A stretch of DNA of 64,000 bases, taken from Oopsacas minuta. Its lineage: Eukaryota > Porifera > Hexactinellida > Lyssacinosida > Leucopsacidae. The notes under the pieces were generated by a model. The model was given only the letters and a program-made list of their open reading frames with translations. It had not been told where the DNA came from and did not search any database. The DNA is taken from contig JAKMXF010000255.1 in the NCBI GenBank assembly GCA_024704765.1, forward strand, positions 554,806-618,805. The letters run 5' to 3'. Made by a program: the position numbers and the translations under genes. Shown piece after piece: positions 1 through 10,149 of the stretch (within the stretch, counting starts at the first letter, position 1; each line of letters starts with the position of its first letter).

Positions 1-2370
1 TTCTAAATTTCATTTTCAATAATTTATAGACCCACCCAAAGGCGCCCACTTATACTTTTCTTGACATTAAGTGAATTGGGCACACCCATTCGGACGAAAT
101 TTATTTTTAGAAATTTTATTTTCGTTATAACATTTTATTATTTCTGTATTTCTAATTCATTAGTATCACTTTATGAAGTATCCAATGCATCAATGAATTC
201 AGTATACGCATTGTTATTTAAGTTTATCAATAAATAGGGCTGGCTGGCATAAAACACTCACAAATTTAGAACTCATTTATTCTCGAACCATAATTATTAA
301 TTATATCAAAATACCACAAATTACGTCATAGTCCCATTTCCAGAAGTGCAACTAAAAATCTGGTGCCATTTTTGAAATCTACAGTGTCGATTTTCATTTA
401 CTATACATGACAATATTTTAACAAATATCTTCAGTGTAAGTATCTATCACCCTATAATCGCCATTTTGTCACACTGTGTATATTATTGATAGGGAGTTCA
501 ACTTCTTAAGTTCGAATTGCAAATATATTTCTAATTTAGAAATTTAGCTTCTAAGAACGACCATTTTTATAAGTGGCCCGAAGGCTATAGCCTACTTAGC
601 CTAATGGTAAATCCGGCACTGTGTCCTGTAGGTAGTTGATTACGATAGCTAAAACTTTTACCTCTCCTTGATATATATTGTGTCGTCATCTGCATAGCTA
701 GTAAGAGCGTTGTATTTGAGGGTAACTTCTTCAATGTTGATACAGGAGAGTATGGTCGCATGGGTTGGATTGGGAAATATCTACCCACCCCCCATCAAGT
801 TAATGCAAAATCAGTAGGTCGACAGCAATAGGTCATCGGGGGTACTTAGGTCACTCGAGTAGCCTTCTTGGCTTTGCGAACAATGCGAAACTTATAGAGA
901 ATCAACACATACTTTTGAGTAGCAATACATTGAACCGAGTGGGTCAACCTTAGTAATATCGAATATATTACATCCCCATGGGTAATGGGCTTAATCCAAC
1001 CGCCCAATTTATTTCTTAGTGATCGTGGATGCAAAAGAATTTTCGGGAAAATATATATTGGCACTCACCTTTTCATTGAGTCAGCATCATTTCACTAAAT
1101 ACTGGATACGTCACTGGAACAGACTAGTAGTGCTATTCGGGGTCTGTTTGCTTAATTATATGTCGGAACCTAATTCCTAGACAGGTTTTGAATTATACCC
1201 CTGATATTTGAAATATAATTAATTATTCCATGGATGTTTGTATATGTCTAAAAACCTCAGAAATGGATTGTACGTAACCTTATTACTCATGGCAAGATGC
1301 TGTAACCGTCTCTAATTTATCTTACTTCAGAGCGTGATTGATAATTATTCGCGAAAATAGTTCAATATTTCACTGAGAAAATGCTCCAAACGACAAATTA
1401 TATAATATATACCAATTACTCGTTTACAAGAAAATTGAGCTTTTATGCTGGAATATGCAGAATAATATGATCCAAGAATTCAATACACGAACACTTGAAA
1501 CTGGATTTTTGTGACCATTCCTTTCAGATAAGAATAGTTTGAATGTACGTATAGTTAGTAGAGACTAAAAACCACTCCAACCGAGTATATTGAGTCAAGG
1601 GCACATGGTATCCAAACTGCATTTGTCTGGAGCCTACAGAGATGCCAACTCACGGGTTATCCGTGGGTCTCAAGGATTTTCGTTGCTAAGCCTCTAACAG
1701 TCTAACTGTAATAGTTCACGGTTTTGTGGCTGATTTATTGGCAGTATATTTTGATGCAGAGAATTCAAATCTTACGGGTTGGTGAGACTCTAGGTCAGGT
1801 GGCATGTATGAAACTATCCCCAAACGCAATTTGAAGACGAATTCCATCAGGAGTACTAGACTAGCCTCAATAGAAGAATATTTGGACAATCAAATGCCAA
1901 TACTGAAATATTAGGGAAATATATTTAATCGTAGCTATGATTTAGTTAACTGAATTGTAAACTATTAAGTTAATATTGGTAGGCAGAAAAGCAACAAAGC
2001 AAATCAATCTGATTTTTGATATTCTAGTTTTTCCTATGAGCTGGTGTGCATTAAACTATACCACTCAGTCATAAAGCGTTTGTTTAATTTAGATACATAT
2101 AGGGGCGATTATTCGAGAGGGCATGAATTTGAGAAGTATTCGAAGTAATACGGCTGATGGCTTCGAGGTATTGTACGGCATAAATGAATAAATAAGAGAC
2201 AATAAATATAATATATATAAAGTGATAAAGTAGGTTGCAAAACTAAAACAATAAACAATAAATAGTTAAGCTAAGAGGTAAGGGAGACCTATAAGTAAAC
2301 ATAGAATTATCGAGATGCCTATAACTAAACCTAGAATTATCGAAATCGAAATATGGTGTTTAGTTTTGCA
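1..2370. other. Gene-poor flank
   Basis: I see no convincing coding exon here on either strand. Open frames are short, have no recognisable motif, and no pair of splice sites joins them. The DNA is AT-rich with runs of A and T. It could be the 3' flank of the peptidase gene that ends at 2371, or an intron of a gene outside the window. Confidence 0.5.
2288..2347. repeat. Two-copy 30-bp tandem repeat
   Basis: A 30-base unit beginning cctataa and ending in tagaattatcga occurs twice head to tail with three or four differences. It lies just beyond the stop codon of the minus-strand peptidase gene, so it would be in its 3' UTR or immediate 3' flank. No function is suggested. Confidence 0.6.
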
Positions 2371-4941
2371 TCAAGGACAAAAGCTTTCCTCTACAATCCA
2401 AGGAAGATTGTACTCATTCAACAAATCAGTGGACATAGTCTTTTGATCATCATCCAGAGGACAAACAACTATACTCACCATATCTGAGAAATCGACTGCA
2501 TCAAGAGTTCCCAAACGGTTGTAATTGACTTCAAGCAGTAGTTTGTTGGGATCTGTTAGAGATTGACACATCATTGCACCCAAACCTATATCGTTATCCA
2601 GCTTAAATGCTGCGCTAGCAATAAGATTTTCTGATATATCTCCTGAAGAATGATCATTTAAAGCAGTGGTACCAAGGTAATTTGCATTTAGGTTGGAAAG
2701 GTCCTGACACCAACCATCACAATACATCAAGTTTCCGAGAACCTTTTGTCCCAGATATGTTGCATAACCTTCAGAGAATGCGAAATTTGGAGTGATAGGA
2801 GAACCATCATGTGGTCCACCCCCTGTTATTACTGCTCCTGTACGGGCGTTAATCAGATGTCCGAATTCATGCAATAACACAGAGTCATCGAATTCGTCTG
2901 GGTCGGTGACATGACCGCCTATGGATATCACTCCTCCACCGAAGTATGACACGGGATAATTGGTACCTTTTGCATACTTTCCATTTTCCCAGTCTGCCTT
3001 ACGTGGATAATCTGTAACCTCTCCACCATACGAGAGGTAGATAGGAAGCATACGAGTTAAGGTAACCATGATATGGAAAGCTCCAGAACTATCAGCTGTA
3101 GTAATAGTAACATCTCTGTTTGCAGTATCTTCCGCACTTGGAATTATTCCTGCTGTAACACGATACACGTGTATATTTACATCTGAATGATCTGTCACTT
3201 CTATCATATTATTTGAGGATAGGAATTCTACATAGACTGTAGAGTCTACATCTTGAGGTTGATATGAAAGAGAGTATACACCTCTTCGTGAATCAGATAC
3301 ATCACGCTCTACCTGAGATGTTCCATATACATTTCCTGCATCATCTACAACTCTGACTATACTACCTAATGGATTGAACCTTGACATGGTGGTCATGTAG
3401 CTCACTGTACCCTTAGCTAAGAATTCATGGCAGTTGACATTTACGACTAATACCTCTCTTCCTGCTCCTGCACCTCCTCCATCTGCTTCATTTGGCAAGA
3501 AAGATCCTTCTACCATTTCTTTTACGTCACAACCTTCTACCAAAATATCAAAATTTATTGTTTCATTGATGGAACACGCTGACCACAAATCCACACGTAT
3601 TGTGTACTGTCCTGAGATTGCTAATTCGTAGTATACATTTTCTGTCTTGATACGATCAATGTTACAACCTGCATTAGAATCAAGATCTAGAAACCCTTCT
3701 TGTGCGGATGAGATTCTGCTAGCATAATATATTTCTTCATTATTCGGATCAACAACATGAAGATCCATATCTACTTCTTTATCCCAAGTTAATCTCACGT
3801 GTAAAGTCCCAGTTTGTGAAGTAGATGTAATAATTGGAATCATTATTACTTCTCCTAATTCTCCTACTATATCCCTAAGGCGAATTAGCATGTCAGTAAC
3901 ATCTCCAGATTCTATGGAACCACTTGGAAGAGTGACCATGAAATTAAGTTGTATTGTCCCATTGTTTGCTTGACGAACTGATCTTCGTGAGGTAGAGGAT
4001 TGAAGAGATGATATAGGAATAATGAAATGCTGACCAAAACCCTCAAATCCCACTAGAATTTCAATTGCTGTAGAATCTTCACTAATTTCAAGAGGAACTT
4101 CTACACTTTGACCTGTAGTTATGGAAACCTCAAAGCTAGGAGGAAGGGTCACATTCAGTGTACCGTTTGTCGTATTGCTAGCTTCAGTTAATGGAAAGCT
4201 TTTCATATCAATAATGCCCTCAGCTATTGTGAATGGATTAGTTACTCCCAACTGGAAGAATATTTCAATCCCAGGAACCATTAGAGTGCGCTGATCAATG
4301 CTATATATTACTAATGGAATTGTATGGAACCTTTCTATTGCAACTATATTTGAAGGAATGGTTATCGTCCCTATCAGAATACTTCCGTTCTGTATTATTG
4401 TGGAATTCATTATTGTAGGTTGTCCGAATATAGAAGTATAGTTCGCTACAAAATGAGACGGATCTCCTGAAACCTCAGCTGTAATGGTTATTTGCATACC
4501 AGGATAGATTTGCAAGGGATAATCAATGGAAATTAGCATCAAACTAGGATCTTGAACAAGGATGATAATTTCACCTACACCATTACTGTTGGTGGTTGAT
4601 TGAGCTTCAACAGTTACAATATGGGTTCCGTCCTCTAAGCCTTGTGTTGGTATTTGTAGGTTAGTGGGAAAGAACTTATATGAGTACCTCTGTACTCCAT
4701 TCAAATACACGAGTACATTTCCCCGTGTGAATATGCCAGTTGGTAAGGATAGTTCTAGTTCAATATAACCGTTGGAGAATGCTTGGTCTGGAGGTAGAGG
4801 GCTATTGATATTGATAGCAAAAGTGCTAGCAGGTCTGAAGATAAACCACGCACCAACTGCGATAGCTACTCCTACAAGCAGTCCAATTACTATTATAGCG
4901 AAACACAGGAACAAAATGAGAATCTTCGTTTTTGTTTCCAT
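2371..4941 (-). CDS. Membrane-anchored HExxH zinc metallopeptidase with DUF2135-like domain (copy 1, intact)
   Basis: An 856-residue protein in one exon. Residues about 7-35 form a hydrophobic segment after a basic start (METKTK), as in a type II signal anchor, so the rest is probably extracellular or luminal. Several beta-rich, N-glycosylation-rich regions follow, with a dibasic RRSVRQ stretch near residue 325 that could be a processing site. At about 378-480 there is a segment with LTWDKEVDMDLHVVDP and a cysteine pair, which resembles the DUF2135/YfaP family. The C-terminal part carries HEFGH at 691-695 and SEGYATYLG with Glu724, the arrangement of a gluzincin zinc site (two His plus a downstream Glu). 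The substrate is unknown. A near-identical, frameshifted copy lies 5 kb away on the same strand. The domain assignments come from motif recognition and not from a search. Confidence 0.8.
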   Translation of the reverse strand: METKTKILILFLCFAIIVIGLLVGVAIAVGAWFIFRPASTFAININSPLPPDQAFSNGYIELELSLPTGIFTRGNVLVYLNGVQRYSYKFFPTNLQIPTQGLEDGTHIVTVEAQSTTNSNGVGEIIILVQDPSLMLISIDYPLQIYPGMQITITAEVSGDPSHFVANYTSIFGQPTIMNSTIIQNGSILIGTITIPSNIVAIERFHTIPLVIYSIDQRTLMVPGIEIFFQLGVTNPFTIAEGIIDMKSFPLTEASNTTNGTLNVTLPPSFEVSITTGQSVEVPLEISEDSTAIEILVGFEGFGQHFIIPISSLQSSTSRRSVRQANNGTIQLNFMVTLPSGSIESGDVTDMLIRLRDIVGELGEVIMIPIITSTSQTGTLHVRLTWDKEVDMDLHVVDPNNEEIYYASRISSAQEGFLDLDSNAGCNIDRIKTENVYYELAISGQYTIRVDLWSACSINETINFDILVEGCDVKEMVEGSFLPNEADGGGAGAGREVLVVNVNCHEFLAKGTVSYMTTMSRFNPLGSIVRVVDDAGNVYGTSQVERDVSDSRRGVYSLSYQPQDVDSTVYVEFLSSNNMIEVTDHSDVNIHVYRVTAGIIPSAEDTANRDVTITTADSSGAFHIMVTLTRMLPIYLSYGGEVTDYPRKADWENGKYAKGTNYPVSYFGGGVISIGGHVTDPDEFDDSVLLHEFGHLINARTGAVITGGGPHDGSPITPNFAFSEGYATYLGQKVLGNLMYCDGWCQDLSNLNANYLGTTALNDHSSGDISENLIASAAFKLDNDIGLGAMMCQSLTDPNKLLLEVNYNRLGTLDAVDFSDMVSIVVCPLDDDQKTMSTDLLNEYNLPWIVEESFCP

Positions 4942-5577
4942 AATATGAGATCTCTGATCTGTACAATCGTAAGATTACTATAACTAATAAACAAAGGACA
5001 TGTCTAATTCCCAGGACGTGACAAAACATCATGCGACTATCCGGAAAATTCTGACACCTCGACTACGAGATGAACTCGTAAATATATGTGGGTAGGTAAT
5101 TTCTTGGACAAGAACTTTCCGGGACGGTTATGTCAATTCTCGGGAAATAGACTACATGTGTCATAAAAGGATACTCGTAAATCGAATCAAGATTTCCCAG
5201 TTATTTTATTGCAATGCTTACGCTCCACGCTACGGCGGTTTTAGCTACGTACCCATAGAAAAATTGGTAAGTAATTGATAAGTGAATTGATAAGTATATA
5301 AGAATCAAGATGTTATATATATATATATACATTTGACCACACATTGTGTTAAATAACAAAGTCTAGTATTAGTTCCAGGCATAACTACGTGTATGTGAGG
5401 CTTATTCGCCAATAAAATTCTTCTAGACTATGAATAAACGGAAGTCCATTTATTAGATAACGAGCCTTTGGCTCGTCGTTTCGCGATGAACTCGGCGCAT
5501 TGCACCTCGAGGTATCCATTATTCTCAAATTGACGACCCCTTTGAGTATTATAATTTCGATATAAGTAGAACATTTG

Positions 5578-5578
<1 letters not shown>

Positions 5579-5626
<48 letters not shown>
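5579..5626. repeat. (GTT)16 microsatellite
   Basis: Sixteen uninterrupted GTT units. The run ends directly at a patch rich in ggcggtggcgccgcc. There is no surrounding open frame that would make this a coding Val or Leu/Cys tract, so I treat it as a simple repeat. Confidence 0.95.
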
Positions 5627-5914
5627 AGTGTTGGCGGTGGCGCCGCCGCTGGTATTATTGCCGCCTCAACATATATTTTGAGATTTGGCCAAATTTGTTT
5701 ACTTTATATACATAAAAACAACAATAAATTTACATAAGAGATCTTGAAAATGCGAAATTCTAGTTCAAGGTACTGTGGTACCCTTGGGTAGCCGTTTTGA
5801 GCAAGCCTGTCTGTTATTTTGAGATTTGGATAATTTGTTTACAATAAGTCAAAGACTCAAAGTTAATTTATATTATAGTGTATTCTGAATGTTATACAGA
5901 AAATCTAAGTATTA

Positions 5915-6125
5915 AATTTGAATTGTTGTTTGTCTGTTTGTTTGTTTTTGTTTGTCCTTTTTCAAGGAAAAGATTTACGGCATGCAATTTGAATTTGTCT
6001 CACAATTATGGCATTTACCATGTTTATCAAAGGAAGTAAATAGAATTCAATAAATCTTCATTGAATATATACAACTTGCTAAATGCAATTTTCACTCTTT
6101 TGGATTAATCTTATGTAAATTTACA
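5915..6125 (+). repeat. Dispersed repeat family A, copy 1
   Basis: Begins with a GTTT-rich tract, continues through caaggaaaagatttacgg and gaattcaataaa, and ends near a ttatgtaaatttac block. The same order of blocks recurs at 13035-13290 and 43370-43600. It is probably an old non-autonomous mobile element; no coding capacity is seen. Confidence 0.7.
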
Positions 6126-6302
6126 ATACAATTACATCATCTCCCATGTCCCGTATAATACTATGAGCAAGCTTTGCTTGCGACGTAAGGCAATCGGAAT
6201 GATATCTTCACAAAAATTCTATTGTGTTTCAATAGTATTATCGATATTGGTAATTCTTGCATACATGTTTAATCATTGAAATTCTATCACATATTTGAAA
6301 TA

Positions 6303-8942
6303 ATGCCAAATAGATGTTGTTCAGCACCTGGGTACAGGACCTTAAAAATATACATGCGTGTCTGAAACACTTCCATGTTGAAGTTGTGGAAACGTGCTTT
6401 TCTATTCCTCAACCCGATGGAACCAAGTTAGAAGTTAATCGTACCATGTCTAGACTTCACCGAGATGCTGTTCCTAAGCTCCTACCAGGTTGTCCGAGTT
6501 ATCGCTCTATTTTAACTAAGCCACAAACTCGTTTAGATCTTTCTACTAAAGAACGGGATCAGTTGAATGTTGCGATCACTTAGAGCTTGAAACAACAACT
6601 AATAGATAAAAAGATGTTTAAACTTTAAAGTATCTACATTCTGTGAGTTGAATTCAAAAGTGAATAGTTTAACTCTCTCTCAGGGGAGTGTATAATCATA
6701 ATTATAATCATACACGATGCGACCAAACTGTTCCGTTTGGCAATTTTGAAATCTCAAATCGGTGGACGGTGTTTATAAGATAACAAGTTCACTGCAATAC
6801 AATTTATACTTTGATAATTGGAAAACATCTTACGTCATGGGTGCTCAAACTTTTATATCTACGGTCCACTTTACAAATTAGGCTCCCCCTATGGGCCACA
6901 AATCATAGATCGTCTCTGGCTTTAGTTTAATCAATTTTAAAGCTATATTATTGACATCATATTGCATTAACAATGGATTCTACTTGTAAATTCAGGTTAT
7001 TGACTTAAATTATGATCTTATAAATGGATTCGAATCATTTGATGTCTCTCTTGAATTCAACTTGTTTTCTAGCAAGTGGACAATAGTACTAAACGATTGA
7101 AGTACGTCAATCTACTGTATATGTATGAATAATGAAAACAAGCGAATTATCCGCGGGCGAGAGCGAATGGTCTCGCGGGAAACATGTGGACACCGTTTGA
7201 GCACCCTTGTCTTACGTCATAAGAACCATCACAGCTACAATATTACAACTATCATAGTAGTGCTGAAGTATCAACTTATTTCCCCAGCATTTTATCATTA
7301 TCTACAACCATTGGCTTGGAAATTGAATTTCGTATTTTATAAACTGATCTACTGTTATTCTTGATTTCAATGTTGTACATAATCTGAAGACTATACGTAA
7401 TACCTGGTTGAATCATAAAGATTGCAGGGCAAGCTTTAGTTAGCCTAACTTTGAAGATATCCGAATTTTATATGAAGCTGATCAACACTCAATAGTTAAG
7501 TTAGCTCCTCGGTTAACAGCCAAATCATGCTGGCCTTCCAACTTGGAACGTCAGAATGTAATTTTTGGCATTGAAAGTTTTTGAGGATTCTACCCATTCT
7601 GCACTCAAGGTTCAGTATCTTACATCTCCTAACCACCATTCTTGTCATCACACAAGCGAATTCATTCGTGTGATTTGTGACATCTGGAAGATGTTTATAT
7701 TAATACTCCATCCAAAGCTATTGGATTAAATAATGAAGCGTGCCGTCCATTTGTCCAAACGATTCCAGATTCAGTTATCTATCACGAGTTGTTGTTTGGC
7801 TTGAAAGATGGCAAGAGTTACCTCGCAATACTGGGAAACTTACTACTGAGACTTTTAAAGCTTTCACAAGTTTAGCGTTAACTTCAATATTAAACCATGG
7901 CGTAGCCAGGGGGTGGCTTTGTAGGCTAAAGCCACACCGAAAATTCTGATGTTAACATACTATGGAAGAATTGTTAATTACTACTATTACTGAAACACAT
8001 TAAGAATTAACAAATATATTACTATTTTACGTCGTAGGTATTAGTACATTTCTATATCAAATTGTTTGAATGAAACAGTTGTCAATGAAAAGCTTTTGGG
8101 GGCACAGCTAGCTCATTAGTTGTTAATTCTACTCAGGGTCGTTATGAAGATGGCAATATTAGTTCCAGTGACTTTGATACGAATCTAGACCCCATACATA
8201 ACGACTTACAATTTCCAACTCAGATTATTATTGTCAAATTAATCGTTTTCTAATAATTTAGATATCCGTCTAAACGAAAAATGATTCTTTAGTTATTACA
8301 TTTTAAAACTCAGCCACACCAAATAATTAGCCCTAGCTACGCCACTGAAACCATCTTACACAGAACTGTAACTATTCATATTTACTCGCTTCTTTTTGTA
8401 AATGATCCCTGGAGAATCATTTTAGAATTTCAGAATGATGGCTGGTGCTCAATATCATATTACCTTCTGTCAGATCCTCGAAAGCGAGCGGCGCTTAAAG
8501 TTATTTAGTGTTATCCTAAAAGTTGGTGCAATGCATCATTTATCTCTTAAAGAATTTATTGATTCCTTTTCAACTTCAACAGAACTTGCTAATACTCTTA
8601 ACACGGAACATTTTCTATCATCTAGGTGCTAGAATATTCTGTAATTAAAGTTCCACTTCAACTCAACCAACACTTGTGTTTATAGCTGGATATACAGTTT
8701 ATGGTTACTTCAAGAATTCTACCTGTTGTCAATATTGTTTATCTTTCCCTACAGGAAACAAAGAAGTGGAAATAGAAGCATCACCAGAATCAATCTACAA
8801 GCTGTTACAAGTTATGGATCGTAGTGCATTGAAATGGCCATCTGGTATTGTTATCAATGTCCTAGTTTGCTTGCGGAAAATTTTCACTTCGATGGAACAA
8901 CAGGATTTATGGAATGTTGTATTGAATTATGATATCTCACTA
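6303..8942 (+). pseudogene. Decayed P-element/THAP-type transposase
   Basis: Pieces of one protein appear in order but in changing frames. At 6303 ATG opens into MPNRCCSAPGY, the start of a THAP zinc finger in which the second cysteine pair is damaged (Tyr where Cys is expected). At 6345-6583 follow CLKHF, a DGTKLEVNR stretch and AVPKLLPGCPSY, the typical end of a THAP domain. Around 7690-7880, fragments with NDSRFSYL, WLERWQELP and LTTETFKAF fit the late part of P-type transposases. At 8676-8940, FIAGYTVYG, a CQYC pair and an ALKWPSGIV stretch fit the C-terminal region with the conserved 'IAGY' element. Stops and frameshifts throughout show it is dead. The family assignment is established knowledge applied to visible motifs; the limits are approximate. 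Confidence 0.7.
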
Positions 8943-9231
8943 CAGTGTACCCTCGATTATCCGACACCTGGAAGAGGATTTAGTTTGTGAAATTGTTCAA
9001 ATTTCATGTCTAAAGGGAGCTATAGCATACTTTAGCACTAGGTTTTCGGATGATGTTGCATTTACGCCCATATTGGTATAAATATACTGTCAAATATTCA
9101 AATTACAAAATCTTCATTTTCATATATACCCAAACAGTGAATTTCATATAGGAAAATACACTATTTCAGTTATCCGAACAGCAAACTTGAAAGTGTATGA
9201 CGAAGGTGTTCCGATAACCGAGGGTGTACTG
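8943..9231. mobile_element. pogo/Tc-like MITE with TA target duplication
   Basis: The left end reads CAGTGTACCCTCGATTATCC and the right end is its near-perfect inverted complement (ggttatc...cgagggtgtactg reversed). Both ends are flanked by TA. The 289-bp interior has no coding potential. It begins at the end of the transposase relic, so it either inserted there or sits at the edge of that element. TIRs of the CAGTxxxxCCTCG type with TA duplication are typical of pogo-like Tc1/mariner relatives. Confidence 0.8.
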
Positions 9232-9659
9232 TACTAAAGTGTTGCATATGCTATACCTATCGACTAGCAATCATTCTTTGCCTGTGTTCACTATCTTGAC
9301 AACCCAACTATTTGTCCCCTATTATACATAATCATGTTTTATCCCTCAATTACCATGTCTAACCGTGGAAACGAAATCTATAGCATCATTTTGAATTATT
9401 AGCCAAAACGTGCGAAAATATGATTTATCATATAATACATTATTATATCTACATATGAGACACCTCAACAACTAATAGAATTCCAGGATACATTCAATAT
9501 AAACGCATTACAGTGACAATGTAATTACACATCCTGTAGAACTAATAGAAATGGCGTGAATAGTACATCGTGAAAAACGTCCAATCTAATTGGCCTTAAT
9601 TTAGCCGCCAAAAAGGTGTGAAAACAATCACTTAACAAAGTTCATACCCGAGGTGCACA

Positions 9660-9790
9660 TATACACCCAAAATGTACTCACGTGCCAATTTTCATGTAAA
9701 TGGGTCTGTTAGATTTCGCAAGACGGACGAACGTCATACATCGTCCATGCCAATAGGGCACAAAAAATATAGAATTGTACGTTCAAATAT
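9660..9790 (+). repeat. Dispersed repeat family B (GACGGACG type), copy 1
   Basis: Contains ccaattttcatgtaaat, then gacggacgaacgtcatac, then catgccaatagggca. The same three blocks occur in order near 29110-29215 and, in reverse complement, at 41845-41965. It is probably a short interspersed element; the ends are not defined. Confidence 0.65.
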
Positions 9791-9880
9791 AGATAAAAAT
9801 CTGTCGAGGGAGTCCGAGAGGACTATTGTCCTGGGGCCAGATTATACCCGGGGTTAAACTGGGTGGGGAGGTTAATATAA

Positions 9881-9966
9881 GCTGTTACACCGGCACACGT
9901 GATAAGATTTCATTGAGTCGGGGTGCTGACTCATTGAAATAATATCATGAGTACCGGTGTAACAGC
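9881..9966. repeat. 86-bp foldback hairpin
   Basis: Left arm gctgttacaccgg through attgagtc pairs with the right arm gactcattgaa through ccggtgtaacagc: about 39 bp per arm, a few mismatches, and a loop of about 8 bases (ggggtgct). It may be a tiny foldback element or a transcribed hairpin; nothing else distinguishes the two. Confidence 0.85.
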
Positions 9967-10149
9967 ATCGACTTCTTAATATGAAAACGAATATAAATTA
10001 TTTTTGTATTTTCAAGACTCAGGAAAATGAAAATATACACACGCCTCACAGCAAAGAGTAGATAGAAATAACACACGATAGAAATGAGTAAATACCCTAA
10101 CAAGTAACTAAGATAGAATACATGAGTTATTACAGAATGAGTATATAAA

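Larger units (their letters stand above)
4942..6302. other. Intergenic DNA with microsatellite and dispersed-repeat fragments
   Basis: No gene is seen. The stretch holds a short AT dinucleotide run near 5316-5330, a TTG microsatellite followed by a short GC-rich patch (5627-5665), and fragments in both orientations of the dispersed repeat that is better preserved at 13035-13290 and 43370-43600. Confidence 0.6.
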
